Below the pieces are notes generated by a model. It had not been told where the DNA came from, made no database searches, and worked only from the letters and a program-made list of their open reading frames with translations. Shown here piece by piece: positions 9,201 through 16,871 of a stretch of 49,833 bases of DNA; position 1 is the first letter of the stretch, and each line of letters opens with the position of its first letter. The stretch is from an uncultured Caryophanales bacterium (lineage in GTDB: Bacteria; Bacillota_I; Bacilli_A; Acholeplasmatales; Anaeroplasmataceae). The position numbers and the translations under genes are program-made. The stretch is taken from the NCBI GenBank assembly GCA_946407635.1, contig CAMJOZ010000006.1:1-49833 (forward strand), given 5' to 3'.

Positions 9201-10045
9201 TTTCATTTAATTTGAAAGCAATTCATACTGATTTAAGTGAAGATTCAATAATAATTATTTATGATGATTTTATATTCTCATATGTAAATAATATTGGTAC
9301 ATTAGAAAGTTATGTGGGTGATTTAACATCAGTAGAGCTTCCATTAAGTTTTTATTATAAAGATAATTTAATTAATAGTTATAATCTTGGAGAATATACT
9401 TTCAAAGGATGTAACAATATCACCAATATTATAATTCCTAGTTTCATAGAAAAAATTGGAAAGTGGACATTTGATGGTTGTACATCATTGGATTATAATT
9501 TATTTGATAATGCATATTACATAGGTAATACTGATAATCCATATTTGATTTTAATGAAGTCAGCATATACATATATTCATGATTGTATTATTAGTGAATC
9601 ATGTAAATTTATATATTCATATGCATTTTCACAATGTGTTGATTTGTCAAGTATTATTATTCCAAATAATGTAGTAATGATTGATTTAGAAGCTTTTTCT
9701 GGATGCACAAATTTAACAAATGTTAGTTTATCTAATAATTTAGTCTATATTTCTCAATTAGCATTTTATAATACTGGTATAACTAGTATTGAAATTTATG
9801 AGGGCGTTACTGAAATTGAAATTTTTGCATTTTATAATTGTCAATCACTTGAAAATGTTATACTTCCAAAATCTTTAACATATCTTGGTAATATGTTATT
9901 CGAAGATTGTCCTTTAATTACTAGCGTTTCATATAATGGAACAACTACTGAATGGAATAATTTAATAGCTTACTGTGGTTCAGGATGGAAGGGTAGTTCT
10001 TCAATAACTAAGATTGTTTGTAGTGATGGTGAAATTTTAGTTTAA
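6221..10045 (+). CDS. Membrane-anchored surface protein with InlB-type repeats and BspA-like leucine-rich repeats
   Basis: 1274 aa. ATG at 6221 is preferred over GTG at 6212 because of its spacing to GGGAAGAAG. Residues 4-28 form one strongly hydrophobic helix without a clear cleavage site, so it is probably an uncleaved signal anchor. Two InlB/Listeria-Bacteroides-type repeats follow (YEFSGWTP, TLIGWYFD), then four units of 146 aa, each joining a YKVxHYLQN...LYYTRNSYT module to a divergent InlB repeat (GYTFIGWYDG). From about residue 845 come BspA-type leucine-rich repeats (IDEGAFSGCSYLEKLTIP and relatives). There is no LPXTG motif. Such proteins usually bind host or matrix ligands; no enzyme domain is visible. 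It stands alone between two terminators. Confidence 0.85.
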   Translation: MKKKILFVLIGIAIISIIIVGVIIIANNYSKKNTYKIIWENYDGSLLELDENVKEGSTPSYDGNTPVKPEDDDYKYEFSGWTPDLDIVMNDATYVAKYNKVEKDKYYLVIFDSDCDINVESQNIKRGEKINKPSISNREGYTLIGWYFDNTEWNFSNDVVNDNITLKARWQLNKYNLLLNIDNNDAGIIDDISGIYNYNETITIKATLNQGYTFDGWYDGNSFVSIDATYNFIMPANVIELNAVFTVNTNTPYKVEHYLQNIDDDGYPTDPFEIDNLSGTTDTLTNGEVNTYEGFTSPSITQLNINGDGSTVIELYYTRNSYTLTLGINNDKAGTISGSGTYKYGKEVTIVAETNPGYTFIGWYDGENEITKNPSYKFNMQAAGLKYKAKYTANTNTPYKMDHYLQNIDDDGYPTDPFEVDNLSGTTDTLTNGEVNTYEGFTSPSITQLNINGDGSTVIELYYTRNSYTLTLGINNDKAGTISGSGTYKYGKEVIIVAETNSGYTFIGWYNGDNELTKNPSYKFNMLAAGLTYTAKYSANTNTAYKVVHYLQNIDDDGYPTDPFEIDNLSGTTDTLTNGEVNTYEGFTSPSITQLNINGDGSTVIELYYTRNSYTVTLGISNDKAGNISGSGVYKYGKEVTIIAETNSGYTFIGWYDGENEITKNPSYKFNMLAAELTYTAKYSANTNTAYKVVHYKETLSAGVFTSADIDYLTGTTGTLTKASAKEYYGFNSPIIQQESIKGDGSTTIIIYYYRKQTVITLEKNYNAGTVTGAGVYKYEKEITISAITEDDDYVFDGWYYGSTKWTDAPSFTYKVGTLPMVFTAQWTRKPLSYFNYTENGDVITIHSVKDTSLTEIVVPDNVTYIDEGAFSGCSYLEKLTIPFIGYSNYTNYPINYPFGYIFGKTNYYNSYEAYQSGSDDSGTYYIPKRLYDITITNEDEISNGVFWNVTSMLSITIPSTITSLSGDIFHGCDKLIELYNLSEIYIDKYSHVFSFNLKAIHTDLSEDSIIIIYDDFIFSYVNNIGTLESYVGDLTSVELPLSFYYKDNLINSYNLGEYTFKGCNNITNIIIPSFIEKIGKWTFDGCTSLDYNLFDNAYYIGNTDNPYLILMKSAYTYIHDCIISESCKFIYSYAFSQCVDLSSIIIPNNVVMIDLEAFSGCTNLTNVSLSNNLVYISQLAFYNTGITSIEIYEGVTEIEIFAFYNCQSLENVILPKSLTYLGNMLFEDCPLITSVSYNGTTTEWNNLIAYCGSGWKGSSSITKIVCSDGEILV
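6962..8713 (+). repeat. Four tandem 438-bp repeats within the surface-protein gene
   Basis: Units at 6962-7399, 7400-7837, 7838-8275 and 8276-8713 keep an exact 438-bp period (146 codons). Units 1-3 are nearly identical over the first 225 bases or so. Units 1 and 2 stay almost identical for about 75 more bases, whereas unit 3 has drifted there. Unit 4 is diverged but collinear. This pattern indicates recent duplication or gene conversion. Confidence 0.95.
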
Positions 10046-10054
10046 AAATAATTA

Positions 10055-10081
10055 AATGAGCAGAATTTCTGCTCATTTTTT
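10055..10081 (+). terminator. Rho-independent terminator
   Basis: AATGAGCAGA-ATT-TCTGCTCATT (10055-10077), running into T6. Confidence 0.9.
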
Positions 10082-10116
10082 AATATTTAATGTATAATAT
10101 TAACAGGTGAAAAAAT

Positions 10117-11859
10117 ATGAATATTAATTTTGATAATGTTTCATTTAAATATATAGAAAAACCAATTCTTAAAAACGCATCATTTTCTATTACAGATACT
10201 GATAAAATTGGTTTAGTTGGTACTAATGGTACAGGTAAATCTACTTTACTTAAGCTTATTATGGGTTTAGAAAAGCCTAATAGTGGTGAAATAAATATAT
10301 CTGGTGGTATGAGAATTAATTTTTTAGAACAACAACCACAATATGATATTAATAAATCTATATTAGAAATAGTAATGGAAGGTGGAACTAAAGAAAATCC
10401 TATTTTAGAATATGAGGCAGAATCTATTTTAACAAAAATGGGATTTACTGATTTATCTATAACAACAAAAGATTTTAGTGGTGGTGAATTAAAAAGAGTT
10501 GCCCTTGCTAAGGCAATTGTTACACCATGTGATATTTTAATTTTAGATGAACCAACAAACCATTTAGATTCAAATATTATTTTATGGTTAGAAAAATATC
10601 TAATTAAATGGAAAAAGGGTTTATTAATGGTTACTCATGATAGATATTTTTTACAAAGAGTTTGTAATAAAATGATGGAACTTGAATTTGGTAATATTTA
10701 TCTATATGAAGCTAATTATGATAAATTCTTAGAATTGAAAGCTAAAAGATTAGATGATTTAGAACATTCTAAACAAAAATTAAAAAAATTATTAAAACAA
10801 GAAACAGAATGGATAAATCGTGGTGTTGAAGCTAGAAGAACTAAAAGTAAAAGTAGAATTGAAAATTTTAAAAAGCTAAAAGAAATTAAATTTAACGAAA
10901 ATAAAGAAATGGAATTTTCTTCAGTAGAAACATATCTTGGTAAAAAGATATTAATTATTGAAAATGGTTCAAAAAAATATGCAAATAAAGTTTTATTCAA
11001 TAATTTTAATTTTATTTTAAATAGAGAAGATATAGTTGGTGTTGTTGGAAATAATGGATGTGGCAAATCAACATTATTTAAAATAATAATGGATGAAGAA
11101 AAATTAGATTCTGGTAATCTAATTAAAGGTGAAACATTAAAAATAGGTTATTTTTCACAACATTTAGATTTAATTAATCCTGAAATAAGAGTTATTGATT
11201 ATATTAAAGAAGAATCATCTATTATTGAAACTTTAAATGGATCAATAGATTGTTCTACTTTATTAGAAGAATTCTTATTTGATAAAGATTTACAATATTC
11301 TAAGGTTAAAATGCTATCAGGTGGAGAAAAAAGAAGATTACAATTAATTAGAGTATTATCTACTAATCCTAATGTTTTAATTTTAGATGAACCTACAAAT
11401 GATTTAGATTTATATACATTAGAAATATTAGAAAATTATTTATTATCTTTTAAAGGTCCTATTATGGTAACATCTCATGATAGATATTTTTTAGATAAAA
11501 TATGTAATAGATTATTAATTTATAAGGATTCTAATATTATTGAATCTATTAAGTCTTATTCTGATTATTTAAATGAAGAAGATATTAAAGAATCTAAACA
11601 AAATGATAATTCTAAAAGTAAAAGGCCATCTAATAAGATGCCTGCAAGTCTTAGAAATGAATTAAATAAATTAGAAGAAGAAATACCTAATTTAGAAAAT
11701 AAGGTTAAATTATTAAAGAATGAAATTAATAATAATACAACTGATTATCATAAATTAGTAGAGATTCAAGAAGATATTGATAAATTAACAAATGAAATAA
11801 GTATAAAAACTGATAGATATTTTGAATTGTTAGAAATGAAGGAAGAATATAATGGTTAA
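10117..11859 (+). CDS. ABC-F family ATPase, Uup-like
   Basis: 580 aa, soluble, with two ABC cassettes and no membrane segments. Cassette 1 has Walker A GTNGTGKST (35-43), signature FSGGE and ILILDEPTNHLD. Cassette 2 has Walker A GNNGCGKST (311-319), signature LSGGE and VLILDEPTNDLD. The basic, helical linker between them (about 200-270, containing ARRTKSKSR) is the P-site tRNA interaction motif of ABC-F translation factors. The last 70 residues form a coiled coil like the Uup C-terminal domain. ABC-F proteins act on the ribosome E site to rescue stalled peptidyl transfer or protect against antibiotics. A TATAAT at 10093 and an AGGTGA ribosome site precede it, and its end overlaps the next gene by 8 bases. 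Confidence 0.92.
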   Translation: MNINFDNVSFKYIEKPILKNASFSITDTDKIGLVGTNGTGKSTLLKLIMGLEKPNSGEINISGGMRINFLEQQPQYDINKSILEIVMEGGTKENPILEYEAESILTKMGFTDLSITTKDFSGGELKRVALAKAIVTPCDILILDEPTNHLDSNIILWLEKYLIKWKKGLLMVTHDRYFLQRVCNKMMELEFGNIYLYEANYDKFLELKAKRLDDLEHSKQKLKKLLKQETEWINRGVEARRTKSKSRIENFKKLKEIKFNENKEMEFSSVETYLGKKILIIENGSKKYANKVLFNNFNFILNREDIVGVVGNNGCGKSTLFKIIMDEEKLDSGNLIKGETLKIGYFSQHLDLINPEIRVIDYIKEESSIIETLNGSIDCSTLLEEFLFDKDLQYSKVKMLSGGEKRRLQLIRVLSTNPNVLILDEPTNDLDLYTLEILENYLLSFKGPIMVTSHDRYFLDKICNRLLIYKDSNIIESIKSYSDYLNEEDIKESKQNDNSKSKRPSNKMPASLRNELNKLEEEIPNLENKVKLLKNEINNNTTDYHKLVEIQEDIDKLTNEISIKTDRYFELLEMKEEYNG

Positions 11860-12844
11860 TTTTAAAGATGTTATATTAGAATCAGCAAGATGTACATTAA
11901 GACCTTTTAAAGAATCTGATTTATCTGATTTTTATGAATATGCTAAAGTTGAAGGTGTTGGTGAGGCTGCTGGATGGAGCCATCATAAAAATATAGAAGA
12001 ATCAAAAAAGATTTTAGATATTTTTATTAAGAATAATGATAATTTAGCAATTGAATATATAAAAAATCATAAATTGATTGGATCTATAGGTGTTAAATAT
12101 CCAACTCATAAAGAATTTGAAGTAGAAGTTGGTTATGTCTTATCTAAAGATTATTGGGGTAAAGGCATAATGACTATGGTTTTAAAAAGATTATTAAAAT
12201 ATTTATTTTTAGATTTAAAAATTAAATCAATTGAAATTACATATGATAATGATAATTTAAAAAGTGCTAGAGTCGCAGAAAAGAATAATTTCAAATTCTA
12301 TAAAAAAGAAGATAATATTACTATTGTTTCTTTAACAAGAGATGAATATTTAAAGAATACTGAAATATATCAAATGTATGATAAAACTACTCTAGAAAGA
12401 ACTAATGATATTATCTATAGAGGTCAAACTATTCCAAATAATTTATTAGCATCCGCAGTAGATGTAATTATATATAATCGTAAAACTGATAAATATTTAT
12501 TAACTAAAAGAGATAAAAATAAAGATACTTTCCCAGGATATTGGGAATTTACAGGTGGTATGATTACACATAATGAGGATATAGAAAAATCATTAGTAAG
12601 AGAAGCATATGAAGAAACTGGATTAAAGGTAATTGATTATAAATTTTTATATAAAATGGTTGTAGAAAATATTTTATTTTTTACATATGTTGGATATGTA
12701 GAAGATGATAATATTAAACTTCAGGAAGGTGAAACTGAAGATTATAAATGGGTTAGTCTTGATGAATTTAAATCAATTTATGAGACTGATGAGGTGCCAT
12801 ATACACAAAAGATAAGAATAAAGGGATTTTTTAAAGTAAAATAG
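11852..12844 (+). CDS. GNAT acetyltransferase fused to a NUDIX hydrolase
   Basis: 330 aa. Residues 1-165 are a RimJ/RimL-type GNAT domain (CTLRPFKESD at the start, then VGYVLSKDYWGKGIMT as the acetyl-CoA-binding strand and loop, and ARVAEKNNFKFYK near its end). Residues 190-330 are a NUDIX domain with a perfect box at 236-258: G-x5-E-x7-REAYEETGL. GNAT domains transfer acetyl groups to amines; NUDIX enzymes cleave nucleoside diphosphates linked to another moiety. Its ATG overlaps the ABC-F stop codon (ATGGTTAA), so the two are translationally coupled. No substrate can be named. A joint housekeeping or detoxification role is only a guess. Confidence 0.9.
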   Translation: MVNFKDVILESARCTLRPFKESDLSDFYEYAKVEGVGEAAGWSHHKNIEESKKILDIFIKNNDNLAIEYIKNHKLIGSIGVKYPTHKEFEVEVGYVLSKDYWGKGIMTMVLKRLLKYLFLDLKIKSIEITYDNDNLKSARVAEKNNFKFYKKEDNITIVSLTRDEYLKNTEIYQMYDKTTLERTNDIIYRGQTIPNNLLASAVDVIIYNRKTDKYLLTKRDKNKDTFPGYWEFTGGMITHNEDIEKSLVREAYEETGLKVIDYKFLYKMVVENILFFTYVGYVEDDNIKLQEGETEDYKWVSLDEFKSIYETDEVPYTQKIRIKGFFKVK

Positions 12845-12877
12845 GCCCTTAGATACTCTTTGAAAAGCCCCATAATA

Positions 12878-12906
12878 TTGACAATATGTGGTGTAATTGG
12901 TATAAT
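12878..12906 (+). promoter_or_regulatory. Consensus promoter of degV
   Basis: TTGACA (12878-12883), 17-bp spacer, TATAAT (12901-12906) with TGG before the -10. This is a perfect sigma-A consensus with an extended -10 and should be strong and constitutive. No terminator is visible between the preceding stop codon and this promoter, so some read-through is possible. Confidence 0.9.
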
Positions 12907-12937
12907 GTTTAAGGTTTTTAAACCAAAGGAGAAGCTT

Positions 12938-13819
12938 ATGTCAAAAATTGGTGTTTTAACTGATAGTAATAGTGGTATTACTCAGGATGAAGGTAAAAAA
13001 TTAGGTATAAGAGTTATTCCAATGCCATTTTTTATTAATGGTGAAGAATATTTAGAAGATATAAATTTAACACAAGAAGGCTTTTATGAAAAGCTTTTAG
13101 GTGGAGCATCAGTTTCAACTAGTCAACCATCAATTGGTTATGTTAATTCTATTTGGGATGAAATGCTTACTGAATATGATCATGTTATTTATATTCCAAT
13201 GTCTTCAGGATTATCAAAAAGCTGTGAGTCAGCATTACTTTCTGCCAAAGCATCATATGAAGGTAAGGTTTATGTTGTAGATAATCAAAGAATATCTGTA
13301 ACTCAAAGACAAAGTGTTTTAGATACTATTGAAATGATTAAAAAAGGCTATGATGTAGAAACTATTGTTTCTAAATTAATGGAAAATAAGATGCATTCTG
13401 ATATTTTTATCATGGTTGATACTTTAAAGTATTTAAAGCAAGGTGGAAGAATTACTCCAACAGCCGCTGCATTAGGTGGTTTACTTAAGATTAAGCCTGT
13501 TTTATTAATTAAAGGTGAAAAACTTGATAGTTTTAAAATGCGTAATAGAACATTAGAAAATGCTAAAGAAATAATGATTAAAGCAATTAAGAATTGTATT
13601 GAAGGCTATATGAAGGATTTAGATGGTAGAACTGATAATGTTCATTTCGGTATTGCGTATACTGGTACTGATAAGAGTTTCGCAGAAGAATTTAAAGAAA
13701 TGGTCCAAAAGGAATTTAATTCAACTGATATAGCAGTATATCCACTTTCTTTATCTGTTTCATGTCATATTGGACCAGGAGCATTAGCTTTAGCTGTATC
13801 TAAAGCAATTGAATTATAA
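12938..13819 (+). CDS. DegV family fatty-acid-binding protein (FakB-like)
   Basis: 293 aa. ATG at 12938 follows AAAGGAGAAG; an upstream in-frame TTG at 12860 is excluded because the promoter lies inside that extension. The family motifs are present: GVLTDSNSGI at the start, STSQPS at about 60, and YIPMSSGLSKSCESA at about 88-102. DTLKYLKQGGRIT sits at about 162-174 and the SCHIGPGALAL end motif near 280. DegV proteins hold one fatty acid in a buried channel, and FakB members present it to the kinase FakA for phosphorylation. No fakA is in this window, so the exact role is inferred from the family. Confidence 0.92.
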   Translation: MSKIGVLTDSNSGITQDEGKKLGIRVIPMPFFINGEEYLEDINLTQEGFYEKLLGGASVSTSQPSIGYVNSIWDEMLTEYDHVIYIPMSSGLSKSCESALLSAKASYEGKVYVVDNQRISVTQRQSVLDTIEMIKKGYDVETIVSKLMENKMHSDIFIMVDTLKYLKQGGRITPTAAALGGLLKIKPVLLIKGEKLDSFKMRNRTLENAKEIMIKAIKNCIEGYMKDLDGRTDNVHFGIAYTGTDKSFAEEFKEMVQKEFNSTDIAVYPLSLSVSCHIGPGALALAVSKAIEL

Positions 13820-13831
13820 TAAAGTTATATT

Positions 13832-13855
13832 AAGTTCGTTTCTAACGAACTTTTT
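13832..13855 (+). terminator. Rho-independent terminator after degV
   Basis: AAGTTCGTT-TCT-AACGAACTT (13832-13852) with a T run. Confidence 0.88.
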
Positions 13856-13872
13856 AATTTAAGTTAAAAATA

Positions 13873-13902
13873 TTGTTTATAATTGATATTTTATTGTATA
13901 AT
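13873..13902 (+). promoter_or_regulatory. ktrB operon promoter
   Basis: TTGTTT (13873-13878), 18-bp spacer, TATAAT (13897-13902). The start is about 24 bases downstream and leaves a short leader with GAGGTGA. No ydaO-type riboswitch fits in this space. Confidence 0.55.
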
Positions 13903-13925
13903 AAAATAAATGTGAGGTGAGAAGT

Positions 13926-15236
13926 TTGAAGAGTGGTAAAATTCACCCATATATGATAATAATATCTACTTTCTTAGGTGTTATATTAATTGGAACAATT
14001 TTACTTGTTATGCCATTCGCTTCAACAACTGGTAAATCTATCGGTTTTGTTGATTCATTATTTATGGCAACATCAAGTGTATGTGTTACCGGCTTATCCG
14101 TTGTTACAGTTTCAGCTGATTTAACTGTATATGGAAAGATTGTTATGATGATTTTAATGGAAATCGGTGGTCTTTCATTTATTACTATAGCCGTATTTTT
14201 CTTCACTGTTATTGGTGCGAAAATTGGTGTAAGTAATAGAATATTATTAAAGGAATCATTAAATCAATCTTCACTTAATGGTATTGTTCCATTGGTTAGA
14301 AAGATTATATTTATATCATTTACAATTCAAATTGTTTGTGCACTTATTAATTTAATTTCATTTACCCAATATTATGATTTCTGGGATGCACTAGGTGTTT
14401 CATTATTCCACAGCTGTGCATCATTTAATAATGCTGGCTTTGATATTATTGGTGATGAATCATTAATTCCTTTTAAGGACGATATATTATTGAATATTAC
14501 AACGATATCAATGATCTTAATTGGTGGAATTGGTTTTGTTGTTATCGATGATGTTCTTAGAAATAAAAGATGGAGTAAATTTAAACTTCATTCAAAATTA
14601 GTATTAGTAACAACAGTAATATTATTTGTTGGTGGTGCCTTGTTAATTAAACTTACAAACTGGAATGATATGTCATTTATGCAATCATTTTTTACATCAG
14701 CAACCTGTAGAACAGCAGGATTTGCAACATACGATATGAGTCAATTAAGGGAACATCCAGCAACATATGTTATTGTTGTAATGTTGATGCTTATTGGTGC
14801 ATCACCATGTTCAACAGGTGGTGGTGTTAAAACAACAACATTTGCCGTTGTTATGATTGCTATATTCTATTTTGCTAGAGGTAAAAAAGCCAAAGCATTC
14901 CAAAGAAAGATATCTGAAGGTCAATTATTTAAAGCCTTTGTATTAGTTGCAGTAGCCGTTGCTATTATTGTAATAGGAACATTCTTAATTTGTGCAATTC
15001 AACCTGAATTTAAGCTTGATGAGGTTTTATTTGAGGTTTCAAGTGGATTCTCAACAACAGGTTTAACTATGGGTATTACTAAGGCATTAAATCCTGCAAA
15101 TAGAATTATCATGTGTGTTATAATGTTATTAGGTAGATTAGGACCTTTAACAGTAATTGGTATTGTAAATAAGAACTGGATGACATCATCTAAAGAACAG
15201 ATTCAATATGTTGAAGAAAGTGTGGTTATAGGATGA
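13926..15236 (+). CDS. ktrB: Potassium uptake channel subunit KtrB (TrkH family)
   Basis: 436 aa. TTG at 13926 is chosen because GAGGTGA ends five bases before it; a GTG at 13917 sits inside that ribosome site. The protein shows the four pore-loop repeats of the Trk/Ktr superfamily: SVCVTGLS at about 50, SFNNAGFD at about 170, TCRTAGFAT at about 260 and SSGFSTTGLT at about 380. Each supplies selectivity-filter glycines for K+ between two membrane helices. KtrB dimers sit in the cytoplasmic membrane gated by a KtrA ring, which is encoded next with an ATGA overlap. Confidence 0.95.
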   Translation: MKSGKIHPYMIIISTFLGVILIGTILLVMPFASTTGKSIGFVDSLFMATSSVCVTGLSVVTVSADLTVYGKIVMMILMEIGGLSFITIAVFFFTVIGAKIGVSNRILLKESLNQSSLNGIVPLVRKIIFISFTIQIVCALINLISFTQYYDFWDALGVSLFHSCASFNNAGFDIIGDESLIPFKDDILLNITTISMILIGGIGFVVIDDVLRNKRWSKFKLHSKLVLVTTVILFVGGALLIKLTNWNDMSFMQSFFTSATCRTAGFATYDMSQLREHPATYVIVVMLMLIGASPCSTGGGVKTTTFAVVMIAIFYFARGKKAKAFQRKISEGQLFKAFVLVAVAVAIIVIGTFLICAIQPEFKLDEVLFEVSSGFSTTGLTMGITKALNPANRIIMCVIMLLGRLGPLTVIGIVNKNWMTSSKEQIQYVEESVVIG

Positions 15237-15895
15237 AAAAATCATTTATTATTATTGGACTAGGAAGATTTGGTTCAAATGTAGCGAAAACATTAGTAGA
15301 TATGAACTGTGATGTTTTAGCAGTAGATATTAATGAAGAAAGTGTTACAGCAATTTCTCATTATGTACATCACTGTGTTATCGCTGATGCTTCAAAGGAA
15401 AGTGTATTAAAAGAATTAGGAGTTGGATCAATTGATCACGCTGTTGTTGCAATTGGTAATAATTTACAAGCAACTATTCTTACACTTGTTAATTTAAAGA
15501 AATTAGGTGTTCCTCGTATTACAGTTCGTGCTGATGAAGAAGGACACAAAGAAGTATATAAATTATTAGGAGCTTCTGAAGTAATTATTCCAGAAGAGGC
15601 TTCAGCTATTTCTCTTGCTAACCAAATTACATCAGATTCTATTCTTGATTATTATAAGGTTTCAAGAGACTTCGCCATGGTTAAGGTTATTGTACGTAAT
15701 AGAATTGATCAAAACTTAATTCAATTAGACTTACGTAATAATTATGAAATCAACATCGTTGGTATCATTAAAAAAGATGGAGATTTCTGTATTCCAAAAG
15801 GTACAGATACTTTAAGTGTTGGAGATATCGTAGTTGTTGTAGGTATGAAAGATAAAATAGCTAAATTCGACCAATTCTTAAATGCTAGCGTATGA
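15233..15895 (+). CDS. ktrA: KtrA, RCK-domain regulator of potassium uptake
   Basis: 220 aa, cytoplasmic. The RCK_N Rossmann domain begins at once with the nucleotide-binding motif GLGRFGSN (residues 9-16), ending its second strand in an acidic residue (AVDIN). The RCK_C domain covers about 140-220. KtrA forms an octameric ring that opens or closes KtrB in response to ATP/ADP and, in many species, cyclic di-AMP bound at RCK_C. Both ends overlap neighbours by ATGA (15233-15236 and 15892-15895), so the three genes are translated as a coupled series. Confidence 0.95.
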   Translation: MKKSFIIIGLGRFGSNVAKTLVDMNCDVLAVDINEESVTAISHYVHHCVIADASKESVLKELGVGSIDHAVVAIGNNLQATILTLVNLKKLGVPRITVRADEEGHKEVYKLLGASEVIIPEEASAISLANQITSDSILDYYKVSRDFAMVKVIVRNRIDQNLIQLDLRNNYEINIVGIIKKDGDFCIPKGTDTLSVGDIVVVVGMKDKIAKFDQFLNASV

Positions 15896-16734
15896 GACTA
15901 TTACTAGTTTATAATCTTCACAGTGGTAAAAAGAATCTAGAGAAAAAACTAGATTATATCCGTGAAACTTTAAAAACTAAATATGAAGTTGATGAATATA
16001 GGTCACATGGACCTAAATCTATAACTCTTTATATTAAAAATCTAGATATTAAATATGATATTATTGTTGCTTGTGGTGGTGATGGAACAGTAAACGAAAC
16101 TGTTTCAGGTATCATGGGATATAAATATGAAACTGTATTAGGTATTATTCCAAGAGGAACAATAAATGATATGGGTCATAATCTAGGTTTAAATAAGAAT
16201 TATAAAAAATCCTTAAAATTAATACTTGAAGGTAATAAGAAAGAAATAGATATTTATAAAGCTAATGATTCATATTTTAGTTATGGATTTGCTATAGGTA
16301 TGATGACTGATGTTAGCTATGCTAAATCTAGATCTAAAAAGTTTCTAGGTAGATTATCATATTATATGTTATGCCTAAAGCATATAACTAAAGCTAGAAA
16401 AATTCATTTAAAATTAACAATAAATAATGAAATTATAGAAGATGATTTTAGTTTATTATTAGTAACTAATTCTAATTATTTAGCTGGTTATAGAATTAAA
16501 CAAAATGGTAATTTAGATATTGCATTATTTAAAGGTAATAAATTTATATTTGTAAAGAATTTTATTAAATATTTATTAACAAGTAAAAATAAATATTATT
16601 ATAATGCTGAAAGTATTTCAATTGAAACAGATGCTAAATCATTTAACACTGATGGTGAATATAATGAACTTGATGGCAACGTTACAATTGAAAAATTTAA
16701 AAAATTAAATTTTATATGTAAAAAGAATAAATAG
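15892..16734 (+). CDS. Diacylglycerol kinase-family lipid kinase
   Basis: 280 aa, DagK/YegS/BmrU type. It begins with the nucleotide-proximal strand LLVYNLHSGKK, has the catalytic phosphate-binding motif GGDGT at 62-66 and the substrate-side motif IPRGTINDMGHNL at about 84-96. The C-terminal beta domain ends with TDGE, a family metal/ligand motif. These enzymes phosphorylate lipids such as diacylglycerol at the membrane, recycling it to phosphatidic acid, or sphingoid-like lipids. Which lipid is used here is unknown. It is the last gene of the ktr operon, joined by ATGA, an unusual coupling of K+ uptake and lipid phosphorylation. Confidence 0.88.
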   Translation: MRLLLVYNLHSGKKNLEKKLDYIRETLKTKYEVDEYRSHGPKSITLYIKNLDIKYDIIVACGGDGTVNETVSGIMGYKYETVLGIIPRGTINDMGHNLGLNKNYKKSLKLILEGNKKEIDIYKANDSYFSYGFAIGMMTDVSYAKSRSKKFLGRLSYYMLCLKHITKARKIHLKLTINNEIIEDDFSLLLVTNSNYLAGYRIKQNGNLDIALFKGNKFIFVKNFIKYLLTSKNKYYYNAESISIETDAKSFNTDGEYNELDGNVTIEKFKKLNFICKKNK

Positions 16735-16766
16735 TAGCTCTAATTTAAATAATTAGGGCTATTTTT
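16735..16766 (+). terminator. Rho-independent terminator after the ktr operon
   Basis: TAGCTCTAATT and AATTAGGGCTA (16735-16745 and 16751-16761) form an 11-bp stem with one wobble, then T5. The stem begins right after the stop codon. Confidence 0.85.
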
Positions 16767-16797
16767 AATTTTAACAAGGTTATTTGATTCTTAAATA

Positions 16798-16826
16798 TTG
16801 TAAAGTTGGCTAAACTAAGTTATAAT
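16798..16826 (+). promoter_or_regulatory. Promoter of the purine permease
   Basis: TTGTAA (16798-16803), 17-bp spacer, TATAAT (16821-16826). The leader of about 40 nt carries AAAGGGAGGAAA and is too short for a purine riboswitch. Confidence 0.65.
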
Positions 16827-16871
16827 TATATTGTTATTTTTCATACTATTTAAAAGGGAGGAAATTAAATA

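Noticed and set aside
10716-11066. 116-codon minus-strand frame opposite the ABC-F gene
   Set aside because: It lies entirely opposite conserved ABC-F coding sequence; composition is a mirror of AT-rich codons.
12860-12937. 26-residue N-terminal extension of DegV
   Set aside because: It would contain a perfect TTGACA-N17-TATAAT promoter; the conserved protein starts at 12938 behind GGAG.
13856-13925. Cyclic di-AMP (ydaO) riboswitch before ktrB
   Set aside because: The leader is about 20 nt, much too short.
15233-15895. TGA read as tryptophan (Mycoplasma code)
   Set aside because: ktrB, ktrA and the sigma gene end at TGA exactly where the conserved proteins should end; tryptophans in conserved motifs are TGG.
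16767-16871. Purine riboswitch before the permease gene
   Set aside because: The leader after the promoter is about 40 nt and lacks the three-way junction and loop motifs of that class.
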